64,000 bases of DNA from Channallabes apus (lineage: Eukaryota > Chordata > Actinopteri > Siluriformes > Clariidae): contig CM060106.1 of the NCBI GenBank assembly GCA_030522415.1, positions 30,796,485 to 30,860,484 on the forward strand, in the 5' to 3' direction. Positions 32,352 to 43,340 of this stretch are shown piece by piece. The translations under genes were made by a program, and so were the position numbers. Within the stretch, counting starts at the first letter, position 1. Each line of letters opens with the position of its first letter. The notes below the pieces were generated by a model. The model was not told the origin of the DNA. It did not search any database and saw only the letters and a program-made list of their open reading frames with translations.

Positions 32352-32715
32352 GTTACAGGTCTGTAATCCTGTGTTCAGGGTCGCGGGGGACCTGGAGCCT
32401 ATCCCAGGAGACTTCGGGCACTAGGCGGGGTACACCCTGGACAGGGTGCCAATCCATCGCAGGGCACACACACATACACACGCTCACACACCCAATCACA
32501 CACTACGGGCAATTTAGGAACGCCAATTAGCCTAACCTGCATATCTTTGGACTGTGGGAGGAAACCGGAGTACCCGGAGGAAACCCACCAAGCACGGGGA
32601 GAACATGCAAACTCCATGCACACAGAGACGGGAATCGAGCCTGGCCGGGGAATTGAACCCAGACCCTGGAGGTGCAAGGCGACAGTGCTAACCACTACAC
32701 CACCGCGCCGCCTGG
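32352..32715 (-). repeat. Mermaid/DANA-like SINE, 3' end missing
   Basis: Nearly identical base for base to the SINE at 18940-19292. This copy retains more of the tRNA-like head (AACCACTACACCACCGCGCC reversed). It lacks the 3' tail (TATACCGCTT and ATTCATTC repeats), starting abruptly at TAATCCTGTGTTCAGGG directly against Tc1 sequence. SINEs normally lose the 5' side, so the missing 3' tail suggests a later deletion or recombination at the joint. Confidence 0.85.
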
Positions 32716-34261
32716 TATAAGAATGTTTTTTTTTTTTTTTTGTAGTTTTTTGTGAATTATTTGTAGTCAATGTTAGTACAACATCATTTTACATATGATG
32801 TTGTGATAACTTATGGCACCAACATTTGGCACCAATATTTTTGCTAAAAATATGATTAAAAAACAATATTTAATCATAGTTTTCTCAGCTGATATACATT
32901 CTTGAAATGCTGGTACTGCTGAGGGTAGCGTTTGTTTCACACTTTCTTTTTCGCAACTAAGCCGTTGCCCTTAGTGTTACCCGCACCCCAGTCTTTAAGC
33001 ATGTTTTTAGATTCCTAAAGAATACCAAACTTTCACAGACCATTAAAAGAACTGTGTGAAATTTGATAACTGGGTAGTAAATTTAAGTTGTAAATAGGGT
33101 TGCATGGTTTGCAAAGTTCACAAGTAATTAAAAAATTAGTAATACTTTTCATAATTAAATCAAAATCGTACTTAAGGCGATGCTATTTTGCAGGTTTTAT
33201 TAGTGCAGTTGAATATTGCCCCAGAAAAAGAATGTGTCAAACTACATTTCAGTTAAAGGCTGTACACAGGCTACAAATGACCAGTGTCAGTGTTTTTAGG
33301 TCACACTGTTAATGAAAACGCGCAGAAATAAATCTGTGGACGTCCGAAATGCACTCCTGTGGCAACAAGGCCTAGGTTTATCCTGAAACTGGAGCACCGA
33401 AGCTCATTTCCTACTTCTAGTTTTATAACCAGCCCTCCTTGGATGAACATTTTTCTGCCATGTTCACGGTGATTGTAAATTAATTTCGGACGACCCGTCA
33501 GCTGGCACGATTCCCGTCTCTGAAGCACCGCTTCCATTTGACCTGTGTAGGTTTGCGAGATGTACAGAATAGCTTGGGAAATAGTACTAAGGAAACTTTA
33601 AATATTTAAAATCTTTTCTAGATATTAAACTTTGGGACTAAAAAAAATCAATTAATAAAAAAAAAAAAAAAACAATGCTTAAGGAAAAAAGGCAATTGGG
33701 ATATGGAGAAAGAGAGGAAAAGCAGACAGACAGACAGAAAGACAATGAGACAGTGGAACAGAGGATGTGTGAACGGAATGTGTGATGGCCATCCTAAGAA
33801 GTATGAAATGCTGCTATTCCTGGGTCCTGCAAACTGGGTGTGAAGCAGCTAACTGAATGAGTCACATGGAGTAAAGGTCCAAAGAAGAAGAGATAATGTC
33901 TCTCTCTCTCTCGCTCTCTCTCAATTTTATTGTTTTATGCCACCTTGTGTATTTTTGGCAGACTGAGTCATTTTAATTATATGACTGAAATATATCTGTA
34001 AGGTTGTAGCTGCCTAATACAATTTATTTGAAATAAACATGGCAATAATATTTATTTGACAAAATTTAATCAAAAAAGCCCAATAAAATTCAAACCACAG
34101 TCTACCGAATGTTCACATCTCTATCAGTCTCACTCCAGCACTCTCATTTCTCTCATCTTATTACACTGTATAAGGACATACCTTTTTTTTATGACACTTG
34201 ACCTAAATTTTGTTCAGAGTTTATTTAAACATAGTTGTGTGTTGTTTTGTGTGGCATCTTG
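32716..34261. other. Anonymous AT-rich stretch
   Basis: It holds T and A runs (32726-32741; 33655-33673) and a short (TC)n tract at about 33898-33922. No gene or element is supported. Confidence 0.5.
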
Positions 34262-34269
34262 GTCCTAGG

Positions 34270-35527
34270 CAGTGGTTCTCAAAGTGTGGGGCGCGCCCCA
34301 CTAGTGGGGAATACAGACATGACAGGTGGGGCGCAATGAACGGGAGGAAAAACAGGAAAGTTCCTATTCTAATTCATGCTTTTCTTTATTGATAATGAAG
34401 AGCGTACTCTCAAAACTTAACAATCACACACAAATAAATGGATCATTAATACAAGTAAATTTAAAATAACATCAGTTGTGGGCCGGGAGAAAAAGTGGAA
34501 CCATAGTGCAACAATAACGGTTTAACGTCGGACCAACTTGAGCAGCGCTGCTCGAATCACAAACTTGCGCGACGCTGACAGAAATTGACCGCGCCGGCCA
34601 TCAAATTACATTTTACCCCACTGGGTTGCACACGTACAAACCAGGCATGGCAAGGCGGAAACAATATTAAACAGTCCTGACATTTTAAATAAAAAACAAT
34701 GGGTCGCGCAGGTTTGTGATTCGAGCGGCGCTGCGCAAATAAACCAGATCATCACTCCGCTATCCAGATAGTCGCGTTGCGCTGTATTTGCGCAGATATT
34801 CGGTTCAATCGGGTGCCACGGTTTCGTCCCACATTTGATGTGTTTGGCTTCACATACACTTCGACAATGGAAGAAGATGGTGCAGCAGCAGTGAGTTTGC
34901 TTACATGTGACGAAACAAACAACGAGGAGATTGTAAAGAAAAAAGGTGCATCGTCTATGTTGTGGTATTGGTTCGGGTATAAGAAAAGTGATACGAACGT
35001 GATTTGCAAGGTACGCAAGTGCACTGTTTTAACAAGTGGTGGAAACACGTCAAACCTTTTCTATCATCTGAAATCCAAGCATCCAAACGAATATGGCCAA
35101 AGTAAAAAAAAAATGCGGCAAAAATTCACAGTTTAAATAAAATTACATTATGTAAAACATTTTCTTTGTGTTTGAATTTTTGCAGGAGAATCGCATGGTA
35201 AAATATGAATCAGTGGACAGCAAAGTATAAATGGCTTCAATCAAAATTGCATACAGAATTGGCCAGTGCAAAAAAACTACAAACGATTGCTGAGCAGCTA
35301 ATAAACATGGGGTCAATTATGCAAAGATATGTGACAACGTAAGCCTTGTAACAATTGCACGTGTATTTTATCTGTTTTTAACTTGGTGTTTGATCTTATT
35401 GGATTAGAAATTGATATTTCAATAAACAGTAAACTTGGCCGATTTCGTTATTTTGTTGACAAGTGGGGCTTGAAAATTCGCTCAGCCCCTTAAGTGGGGA
35501 ATGACAGAAAAAGTTTGAGAACCACTG
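34270..35527 (+). mobile_element. hAT element with exact 8-bp target duplication, internally deleted
   Basis: A 1258-bp element flanked by the identical octamer GTCCTAGG (34262-34269, 35528-35535), the hAT hallmark. Terminal inverted repeats start CAGTGGTTCTCAAA on both sides (right end read reversed) and each is followed by GGGGC-type sequence. An exon-like ORF encoding a BED finger lies in the first half. The catalytic RNase-H-like and dimerisation domains are missing, so the copy cannot move by itself. Traces of its 3' part recur as a fold-back at 53100-53285. Confidence 0.93.
34867..35136 (+). CDS. Small BED-finger protein of a hAT element (transposase N-terminus)
   Basis: An 89-residue open frame starts at MEEDGAAAVS with a favourable start context (A at -3, G at +4). 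Upstream in-frame codons to 34777 exist but look like 5' UTR. Residues 31-76 match a BED zinc finger: aromatic SMLWYWFGYKK, then CKVRKC, then NLFYHLKSKH with H67 and H72. The usual C-x2-C pair is disturbed: C47 is present, but residue 50 is arginine and the next cysteine is C52, so metal binding is doubtful. A lysine-rich tail ends at a TAA. In the parent family this would be the DNA-binding end of a transposase of several hundred residues. Here the sequence stops after it, so the product, if made, is at most a DNA-binding fragment. Confidence 0.6.
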   Translation: MEEDGAAAVSLLTCDETNNEEIVKKKGASSMLWYWFGYKKSDTNVICKVRKCTVLTSGGNTSNLFYHLKSKHPNEYGQSKKKMRQKFTV

Positions 35528-35535
35528 GTCCTAGG

Positions 35536-36570
35536 GAAGCATTTTATTCACTGTGTACTATACTGTATATAGTTAAAAAGCCACCTGACTTGACAGTTGA
35601 ATTAACTTGAGACTGCACAGCAAGGGAGTCTATGTCTGTTAACAGAGCTTTACTTACAGTATAGCTTAATGACTGGCCTCTGTTGGATGGAGGGTGCGAT
35701 GCCTAAAGCGGGGGGCTTTCCAGACCAGTAATGACCCAGGAGTTAAACCGCAGTGTAACCGAACCTCAGCAGCATCTCAAGCAGCTTTTGTCAGCTGGCA
35801 CGCACTAGCTGAGTGGAACTATGAAGTGACATGCAACCCATAGCACTGAATGCATTCTTTCATACAGCACTGGTCACTAGTGACTTCATTATACCGGTGA
35901 AATACTATGATGCAGTCTGTGCCAGTGGTGCACTATAGTGTATACACAGTGGTCTACTTCTGTGCATACAGTACTTGTTCCTAACCTGATATTTTTCTTC
36001 CTCTACAGACGTTTATCAGCAGGCAGGGCTGCTCTTCCTAACTGTGCTGTTATTCGTCTGTGTTAGCGTGGGCACGTGCTAGAGAAGAGGCAGACAAGGT
36101 CCATTTGCAGGATGTCGGCTTTACCACTGGAAAGCCAGACCACTTAATGTGTGTGAGCCAATACCACAGACTGGTAGTAGGACTCAATCAGCGTGCCAGT
36201 AAAGTGCAGGAGCAAGGTTGAATAAAAGACAGACAGCAAGTAGTTTTAATGTATTACAAATTAGAAAGGAGTGAGTTTGCGATAGAGAGGGAGGGGGAAA
36301 AATTCTTGAAGTGTAAATCAGATGTAGTACCATTCCTTCTGCATTGTTCTACGTTGTTGAAGTCATCCCTGTGGGCAGAAACTTGCTCGTTAGGGATCAA
36401 TTTATAAGGCTATAATGCATACCTTTTTAACATTTATATCTGGAAGTTTTATTTCTGCAAAGTCGCTTTGTGACAATGTGCATTTGTCCATTTATGAGGA
36501 AAGTCTCATTTGATGTAGTAGTGGAATTCTGATTTCTGGCAAATTTATTTTGACTTTATCAACATTATAC
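35536..36570. other. Anonymous stretch
   Basis: Balanced-complexity sequence without element hallmarks at about 35640-36240. No exon or RNA gene can be supported. Confidence 0.4.
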
Positions 36571-36574
36571 AGTG

Positions 36575-36715
36575 TAACTCACTCACTCACTCATTTACGT
36601 ATCCTGTACAGGCTTGCAGGTGGCCTGGAGCCTATCCCAGAGGACTCGGGGCCTTAGGCAGGGTACACCCTGGACGAGGTGACAGGCCATCACAGGGCAC
36701 ACACAAGCACAGTCT
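36575..36715 (-). repeat. Mermaid/DANA-like SINE 3' fragment
   Basis: GGCCTGGAGCCTATCCCAG, GGGTACACCCTGGACGAGG and CATCACAGGGCACACACA match the reversed 3' half of the SINE family at 18940. ACTCACTCACTCATT replaces the usual ATTCATTC tail. Confidence 0.75.
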
Positions 36716-38174
36716 GACTCTCCCATCATCAGTACAAGATCTTGGAGAGAAATGAATGTGAGTCTGGCCGGAAATGAATGTTGCGACTTTGCATAAGCTT
36801 ATCAAAATGATACCATGGTGAATGCACGACATAATCAAAGAAAAGGGCAGGCCAAAGAAATATCCAAGTGTGTGACTTTTTTTTTTTTTTTCATTTGGCA
36901 GAGCAGGGTACAAATGTCTCTCTAACTGATGGCAATGATAAAATCCTGCACTGTGCTTCCACAGTTAAGGCATGGCTCAAACCCCCAATGATCCAGTCTT
37001 AAGATTATTGCTTAAATATACTGAAGCCCAAGCACTGAGATGAACTGTCCTTGTCTATCTGAATCGCTGTGTAAGGCCAACGCCATAAACATAAACCTAA
37101 ATGTGTCTGTGAAAGTTGTAATCAAAATGATCTGCATTGAAGCTCAGCATATAAATAAATACTTTACCTCCAGATGTTACTTCATAAAATTAAGTGTATA
37201 TTGCCGCAAGATTATAGCCACATTTTAACGGAACCCAGAGGATTGAAAATTATAATCTATTCAGCGCTTCCTAAAATCGTTCTTTTAGTGTATCTTTATG
37301 GAGGTTCTGTAACTTGCCCACTGAGGCACTGATGAGACACTGAGGTGCAACAGGTTTTTGACTATCATGCGAATTGGTGCTGTTGAATCGGTGACTACAG
37401 GAGCCTCGGCTCACCCTAGACACTTGCATAAGCACACATGCTTTCCCAAGACTGAACGTTTTACTCTAGCTGACATGGTGCAGCTAAATGCTTGTCATTG
37501 ATTGGCCTCCGCTGCGTGCATTCACCTCAGTAACTGGCAGCTGCATCAGGGAAAAGGCCGAGATCGATCCAAGCCAGGGAGCGTGGCAGCCGGGCCAGAC
37601 ATGAGCTCAGAGTGTGGAGGATTTTACTGATTGTATGACTGCTTCTCTTTAGGAGGCCAAGTGAACCGGTGTGCACACAGGGGTCAACAAACAAACTGAA
37701 CAGGGAGAGATCACCAAGAGCTGGCAGGATGACCGCATGATAAATAACACAGTGAGGCTTTTTCTAACCAGCCCTGGGAGTTCCTTTCAGGAACACTGAA
37801 TAATTCGAAAGAGAAAAATATTTATTTGTTCATGCCACGCATTTTAAGCAAATTCTCCAGGAAATGTCATACTAGAATAACACTGGTTTATAATTCATGC
37901 AATGAGAACCTTTTGCAGAACTACATGAGAAGGGGAAGTGTTTTGTTGAAGTACACTTTTCATTTCAGCAGCAATCAGCTAGGGAAAGAAGAAGCGTGTA
38001 AAATACAAATACTTAATTAGGCACATCGACCGTATTGACTATCTTATCTAAACTTGATCTTTTCATTAGGTATGCCTAAAATAAGTGCATGACAGAGGTG
38101 TTCTAAGCACTGTGTATCCAGTTCATTATTCTGGACTATATTATCAAGTTTGCCTTGGGTTGGAGTTTCTTGTA
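36716..38174. other. Anonymous stretch, part with conserved-noncoding character
   Basis: About 37370-37760 is of balanced complexity with CAGCTG and ATTGATTGG words and no element hallmarks. The remainder is AT-rich. No gene is supported. Confidence 0.35.
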
Positions 38175-38462
38175 TTATTATTATTCCTGAAGGATTTTTT
38201 TGGCATTCATTTTTGGAAAGTTTTTGAAAAACGCTCAGATTTTCAGTCAAGTCTCTGTACCTGAGCAGTTTCTGGTGAATGTTTTTTTTAAGCTAAATAG
38301 TGACTTATGAATCATCCTAGCATTAAAAAAAATCTAATTTATGGCATGAACAGGTGCAGATGATCAGGCCGGTGATTCAGTATACTGGTGATGCTAAATG
38401 CTGATTGGTTGGAACAGACAAGAGAATGGAAATCAGGTTGCTGCACATGACACTTTGAAGCA
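38175..38462. mobile_element. Second copy of the MITE-like repeat at 16988
   Basis: It shares with 16988-17410 the blocks TTCCTGAAGGA, CAAGTCTCTGTACCTGAGCA, GACTTATGAATCATCC, AGTATACTGGTGATGCTAAA, GGTTGGAACAGACAAGA and CACTTTGAAG, in the same order. The left terminal repeat is not recognisable. Confidence 0.6.
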
Positions 38463-38509
38463 TGTTGCAGTAAAATATTTGTTGCCATTTCTTTAATTTA
38501 ATCAACATC

Positions 38510-38930
38510 ATTTATCCATTCATCCATCCATCCATCCATTTTCTTCCGCTTATCCGACTCCCCGAGGGACACGGTCAAATGCCTTCTCCAAGTCCACAAA
38601 GCACATGGTTGGGCAAACTCCCATGCCCCCTCCAGGACCCTGCTAAGGGTGAAGAGCTGGTCCACTGTTCCGCGACCCGGACGAAAACCACACTGCTCCT
38701 CCTGAATCCGAGGTTCGACTATCCGACGGACCCTCCTTTCCTCTCCGGTCCCCCTTCTTCTAGAGGGGGACCACCACCCCGGTTTGCCAGTCCAGAGGCA
38801 CTGTCCCCGATGTCCATACAATGTTGCAGAGACGTGTCAACCATGACAGCCTTACAACATCCAGAGCCTTGAGGAACTCCGGGAGGATCTCATCCACCCC
38901 CGGGGCCCCGCCACCACGGAGCTTCAACAT
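38510..38930 (-). pseudogene. LINE reverse transcriptase fragments with ATCC tail
   Basis: The left side is a tandem (ATCC)n followed by TTTTCTTCCGCTTATCC, a known style of fish LINE 3' tail. On the minus strand the sequence then encodes two pieces of a reverse transcriptase: IVEPRIQEEQCGFRPGRGTV with LSRVLEGAWEFAQP (about 38600-38740), and upstream a piece reading GAPGVDEILPEFLKALDVV-like with LTRLCNIVWTSGTVPLDWQ (about 38790-38925). The spacer between the two pieces is shortened and the frame lost. The FADD box is missing. Most of the element is absent. Confidence 0.75.
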
Positions 38931-40032
38931 CATTTAATTGAATTCAATTTAATTTAAATGTAATTTATACTGCAACTTCGTTTGCATGGAATTCAATTCA
39001 TACCCATAAGCATGTTTTTAAAAAAGTCTAAAACGGCATCTGTTGAATTTTGTAATTACCTAAATATGTACCGTAAAGTGCACAGAATGACGGTTTGAGG
39101 TTGTGTTTATTAAATTGATTTTGATTGCACACTGATAAGCGTGTGCTAAAAAAATGTACAGTGTCATCTATGAAATTTTGAGAGTAACTATTGATTTTTC
39201 TAGGTCATTTTTTTATTTATTTTATTTTATTATTTTATTTAATATTTTTTATGGAAAAGGGCATTTTCCATTTAAAATTCAAAGTAGCATATCTTTTCTT
39301 CTCTGGACTGATTTCGGTGAAACATGACGATGATATGATTTCGATGATATGTTACCTTAAGCTCGTCCAAATACACCTGTGAAAACCCCATTAAAATTTG
39401 TTCAGTAGTTTTTATGCAATGTATACACAAACAGACAGATAAAAATGACAAAAAAAACATCTTGATGTGTTCTATTACTCATATTACGCTCCTGCCATTC
39501 CCTACACTACATCCAGCCCAGCTCCAAATAATTTTTTTCCCCGCAAGTACCATCAATGTACAACCATGCCAACTTTACAGTTTTATTATATATTTAATTG
39601 ATAGAATCACTGTAACACATGCCCTGTGATGGCATACTGCCTTGATTAACTCACGAAACATTTGCATTTATACACAACCAACTCAATTTAAGCTTACTTT
39701 AAATAGATGACATAATGACCTACAGTATAAGTGCATGGCCGACCAGTCAGGATCATTCTTCAATCCTACAGTATGTCGCCCATAAGAAACTAATGTTTTC
39801 CCTTTTTTCTCTATCTACTTATTTGTAGCTGAAAATATAACATGCAATAAGACAACGTCAAGGCTAAAATAATAAATGATTAGCAAGCTCTCTATTTAAT
39901 AATAATAATAATAATAATAATAAAGAGGTAGAAGTGCATCACCGTCTAATCTCTCTTTTTTATTAGCTTGTAAGGCTGAGGATCATGTTTTCACAAATCA
40001 GACTTTTAATGTCTTTCATGTCCTATGGGTGC
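38931..40032. other. AT-rich anonymous stretch with (AAT)n tract
   Basis: Contains TTTTATTTTATTATTTTATTT at about 39210-39245 and an (AAT)n microsatellite at 39897-39922. No gene. Confidence 0.6.
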
Positions 40033-40190
40033 AGGCGTACAGTAGCTCTGTGGTGGGCTGCTGATCAGGAGGTCACCAGTTCAAGCGCTGAACCCTTTGT
40101 TGGACCCTTTAGCAAGGTCTTTTACCTTTTACCAAGCGCTCAGATCCAACCTGGAGTTGAGCTGACAACCGGACCCTGCCACAGAAACAA
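40033..40190 (+). repeat. SINE-like fragment (fourth SINE family)
   Basis: The segment GCTCTGTGGTGGGCTGCTGA then TCAGGAGGTCACCAGTTCAAG resembles a tRNA-like head with A- and B-box-like blocks, followed by GTTGGACCCTTTAGCAAGGTC. The same body occurs on the minus strand at 54838-54990, which supports it as a repeat family. Confidence 0.6.
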
Positions 40191-41624
40191 CAGATATTTC
40201 TATATACGCAGATATATAGGGCACGTGGACAGTCCCTACACCATGTGTCCTTCCTTCATTCTGTTAAATGTCTTTTTTGTCTGTATTGTTTTTCTTCTGG
40301 GAAACACTTTATCTGAAAAGGGAGAGAAAAACATGCTTTCAGAGTGTCTCCCGTATTGCCCTAACAAGTTCTTAAAACCTGTACATGTTATATCTAAAAA
40401 GTATATACTGATTGTATTCCTATGTTTAAAATAAGGGTTTCTGTGCATTATTAACTGCATACTGTAGAAAGATATTTAAATTCTTGTCCAAACGCCCTGT
40501 GTCTTATTCAGTACATCAAAAGAACAAAAGTCATTAACATATTTGGGCATGAATAAAGAGAGAGGAACTTGCATGCATATCGGTCCAGATGCAGACTATG
40601 GGACTTTAAGTATTGTCATATACTGTAAGGAAAGAGGAGGAGACAGAGAAATGTGCGAAAGTTAACAGATTCAAATTGAAATGGCAGAAAAACCTAGCGG
40701 CGACACGTCAGGATAAGTGTATTATATATTATTAAGTATTATTATAATATGCTATATGTTAAACGTCAATAAGTGTAGCTACAATATATTCTCAAACATT
40801 AATTACCCTGCGCCTTTAAGCATGAACACATTGTAATTCACTTCATTAATTACTTCATGTTAAGTATAAATCGATTTGTCTTTCATTAATGTTCTATAAT
40901 CAATGACCCATATTACCTCGCATAAAAATCACAAAGCACGTGTCACTGAGTTCAGTCTGATCCAGAGACATAGTTGTCCTGGATAATGTTTTATTATCTA
41001 CTTGAAAAGTCATGTCAGAGGACACTGCTCTGCAACATGGCCTATATTCTAAACCATCTGTATGCTAATGTGAACAGGTATTCAGCAGATATTTAATGTG
41101 CCTATGAGTAAAGGTCAATGTCAAAAAGTATCTATGAGAAGAATAGCTGAAGCTTCGATGATGGACAATACTTTATTTCATAGTTTGATTCATGTGTCAT
41201 AAGAGGAGAAGAATCATGTTCATACAGTACATTCAGGTACAGTAGTCAGCTTATTTAATTTTATTGCTACATAATTTTGCTGAACGCAGATCTGACCAAC
41301 TGAAGCAACTTCATAACAGATCATAACACTGCCTTCAGAGGCTTGTACTATGCATGTACTATGCATGATGATGTGTGCGCCACTTTATGCGCCTCCCTTC
41401 TTACCCTGTCTAGCCCGTGCATGTGGAAAAGAGTATCAGACTCATATGATCATCCTTACAAACAAGTGGCCTTCCTATGACCACATGATCTTTTTTTTTA
41501 TTTTATTTTTTTTTACAATTATTCCACAATTTTAAAAAAATCTTTCCTTCCTTGATACTTGCCAATAGTGTCTCTTCTAAAAGGGTGATGTCTTTTAGCC
41601 AAGCTGTATATAATGATATAAGGC
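40191..41624. other. Anonymous AT-rich stretch
   Basis: No supported gene or paired termini. Homopolymer T runs at 41490-41514. Confidence 0.5.
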
Positions 41625-41830
41625 ATTGAAGACCTGGGTTCAAGTCCCAGCTCATTGCCTCAACACCAGCAACTGGATGCAGTGGTGTTCCCAATCCTGG
41701 ATAAAATGGGAGGGTTGCATCAGGACGGGCAGCTGGCGTAAAACCTGTGCCAAGTTGTGTGCCGATCAGATGGTCCGCTGTGGCGACTGCTTGATGTGAG
41801 CAGCTGAAACACAAACAGCAACAACAACAA
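41625..41830 (+). repeat. tRNA-derived SINE (same family as 8382 and 23635)
   Basis: B-box-like GGGTTCAAGTCCC is followed by CAGCAACTGGATGCAGTGGT, GGATAAAATGGGAGGGTTGC, CTGGCGTAAAACCTGTGCC and CGCTGTGGCGACTGCTTGA. The A-box side is eroded. This uninterrupted copy is useful for reconstructing where the hAT entered the 8382 copy. Confidence 0.82.
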
Positions 41831-43004
41831 CTGTCTATAATGATAGAGACATCTTCGTAAACTTGGATTATACAACAGTACATGCTGTAATTATTATGCA
41901 GCGCTGATGAATTCCGTGATGGGTGTGGATTAACTAATAGTAGTGAAAGCTGGAATTCAAAGTCAGGGTTTATATGAATTATATTTAGGTATTTATTTGA
42001 TGTTATTGTTGCTATTGTAAAGATTAATTCACAGAAATATGATGAAGCTTTCTCTTAGGACATGTGCATTTAACATTTATGGAAGGAGTCCACAGTGTTT
42101 ATTATATAGCTGCATCCTCTGCTCACTTTGGTACTTTTATCTCTCAAATTCTTTGGTTAGATCTTTGGTTTATTCATTATGAGTGTACAGTAAATCCCTG
42201 CGTTACGAACGTTCGAGTTGCAAATTTCCGCGGATCTAAAAACATTCCTGCAAGTGCTCATGTGTACTGTCCAAAAACTAGACACTGCATTGCACCAGAT
42301 AACAATATTTACAATTCTATATAATAATACGGAATACAGGAGCTTGAAGAGAGATGGACAAGTGTATTGAAAAACTAGGAGATAGTGTCGAAAAATTACG
42401 TATTAGTCTTTTCTAAAAGTTCATTCAAATAAATCTTACAGTCAGATTGCGGAACATTTTTGACTCAGCCTCATTTAGTTTATAAATGTTTCCAGCACTT
42501 GTGTGCATACTTGTTTCTTTCCTTTCTAAATCATTTCAACCAGATGTAAAAGTTTTTACAATAATTCAGTATAGCTTAAAGGTCTTTAAATATAACAATG
42601 CCCCAATTTTGTTGCACACTGGACCTTCAAATTATTAAATACTTTGTAAGAGGATTAGGTATGTGTAAAATGTGCATGGCTTGTACATACTTATGTGTTT
42701 GTGCATCTGTTTCAGCAGATATGGGTGTTTACAGATTTAGTCCTCATATGCAACCTGTTGCCAAGGTTTAGGAACGTTTTGTTGCAGAGCTTTGGTTGGC
42801 TCTATAATTGTCCTTCACCAACTGCTGTTAAGATGTCTAAAAGTGGAGGATGAACAGTTGGAAATATTGTCATACTGGACAGCATTTAATCACTCGTAAG
42901 TACAAATTGTCCACTTTGAGAGCTACTGTAGCAGATCGACAAATTTCTTTTAGGCTTTTTTGTGTTTCCACATTTTTTTTTTGCTCTAATTTGTTCTTGC
43001 CAGA
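41831..43004. other. Anonymous AT-rich stretch
   Basis: No gene supported. A segment at 42188-42240 (CAGTAAATCCCTGCGTTACG) looks like a DNA-transposon end but has no partner. Confidence 0.45.
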
Positions 43005-43215
43005 AGGTGGCATGGTGGCGTAGTGGTTAGCACGGTCACCTTGCACCTCCATGATCCAGGTTTGCTTCCCACCTCTGGTTTGTGTGTATGGAGTTTGCAT
43101 GTTCTACCTGTCCTTGTGGGATTTCCTTCAGGTATTGTGGATTTCTCCCATAATAAGTGTGTCCAAATTGCCCTTAGTTTGTGAATGAGCGTGTGTGTGT
43201 GCTCATTACCTCTAA
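43005..43215 (+). repeat. Mermaid/DANA-like SINE, 5' half
   Basis: GGTGGCATGGTGGCGTAGTG, TTAGCACGGTCACCTTGCAC, GGAGTTTGCATGTTCTACC and a degraded CTCCCATAATAAGTG block match the head and centre of the family at 18940. The CCCTGTCCAGGGTG half is missing. Confidence 0.78.
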
Positions 43216-43340
43216 ATCTCAGAGATAGTTCATATTTGTCTTGTGTGCGACTCACTTTTTTGTTTCCCCAAAGCAGTGTTTCCCACACATAAAGTATGCA
43301 GTAATTATAAACTGTGCATTTGGGTTTTCTGATATGTTCT

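Noticed and set aside
34867..35136. Host gene encoding a BED-type transcription factor
   Set aside because: The ORF lies inside terminal inverted repeats with an exact 8-bp duplication, so it belongs to a hAT element.
38515..38540. CRISPR-like or satellite array from ATCC repeats
   Set aside because: It is a short simple repeat forming a LINE 3' tail; no spacers exist, and CRISPR arrays are not expected in a fish genome.
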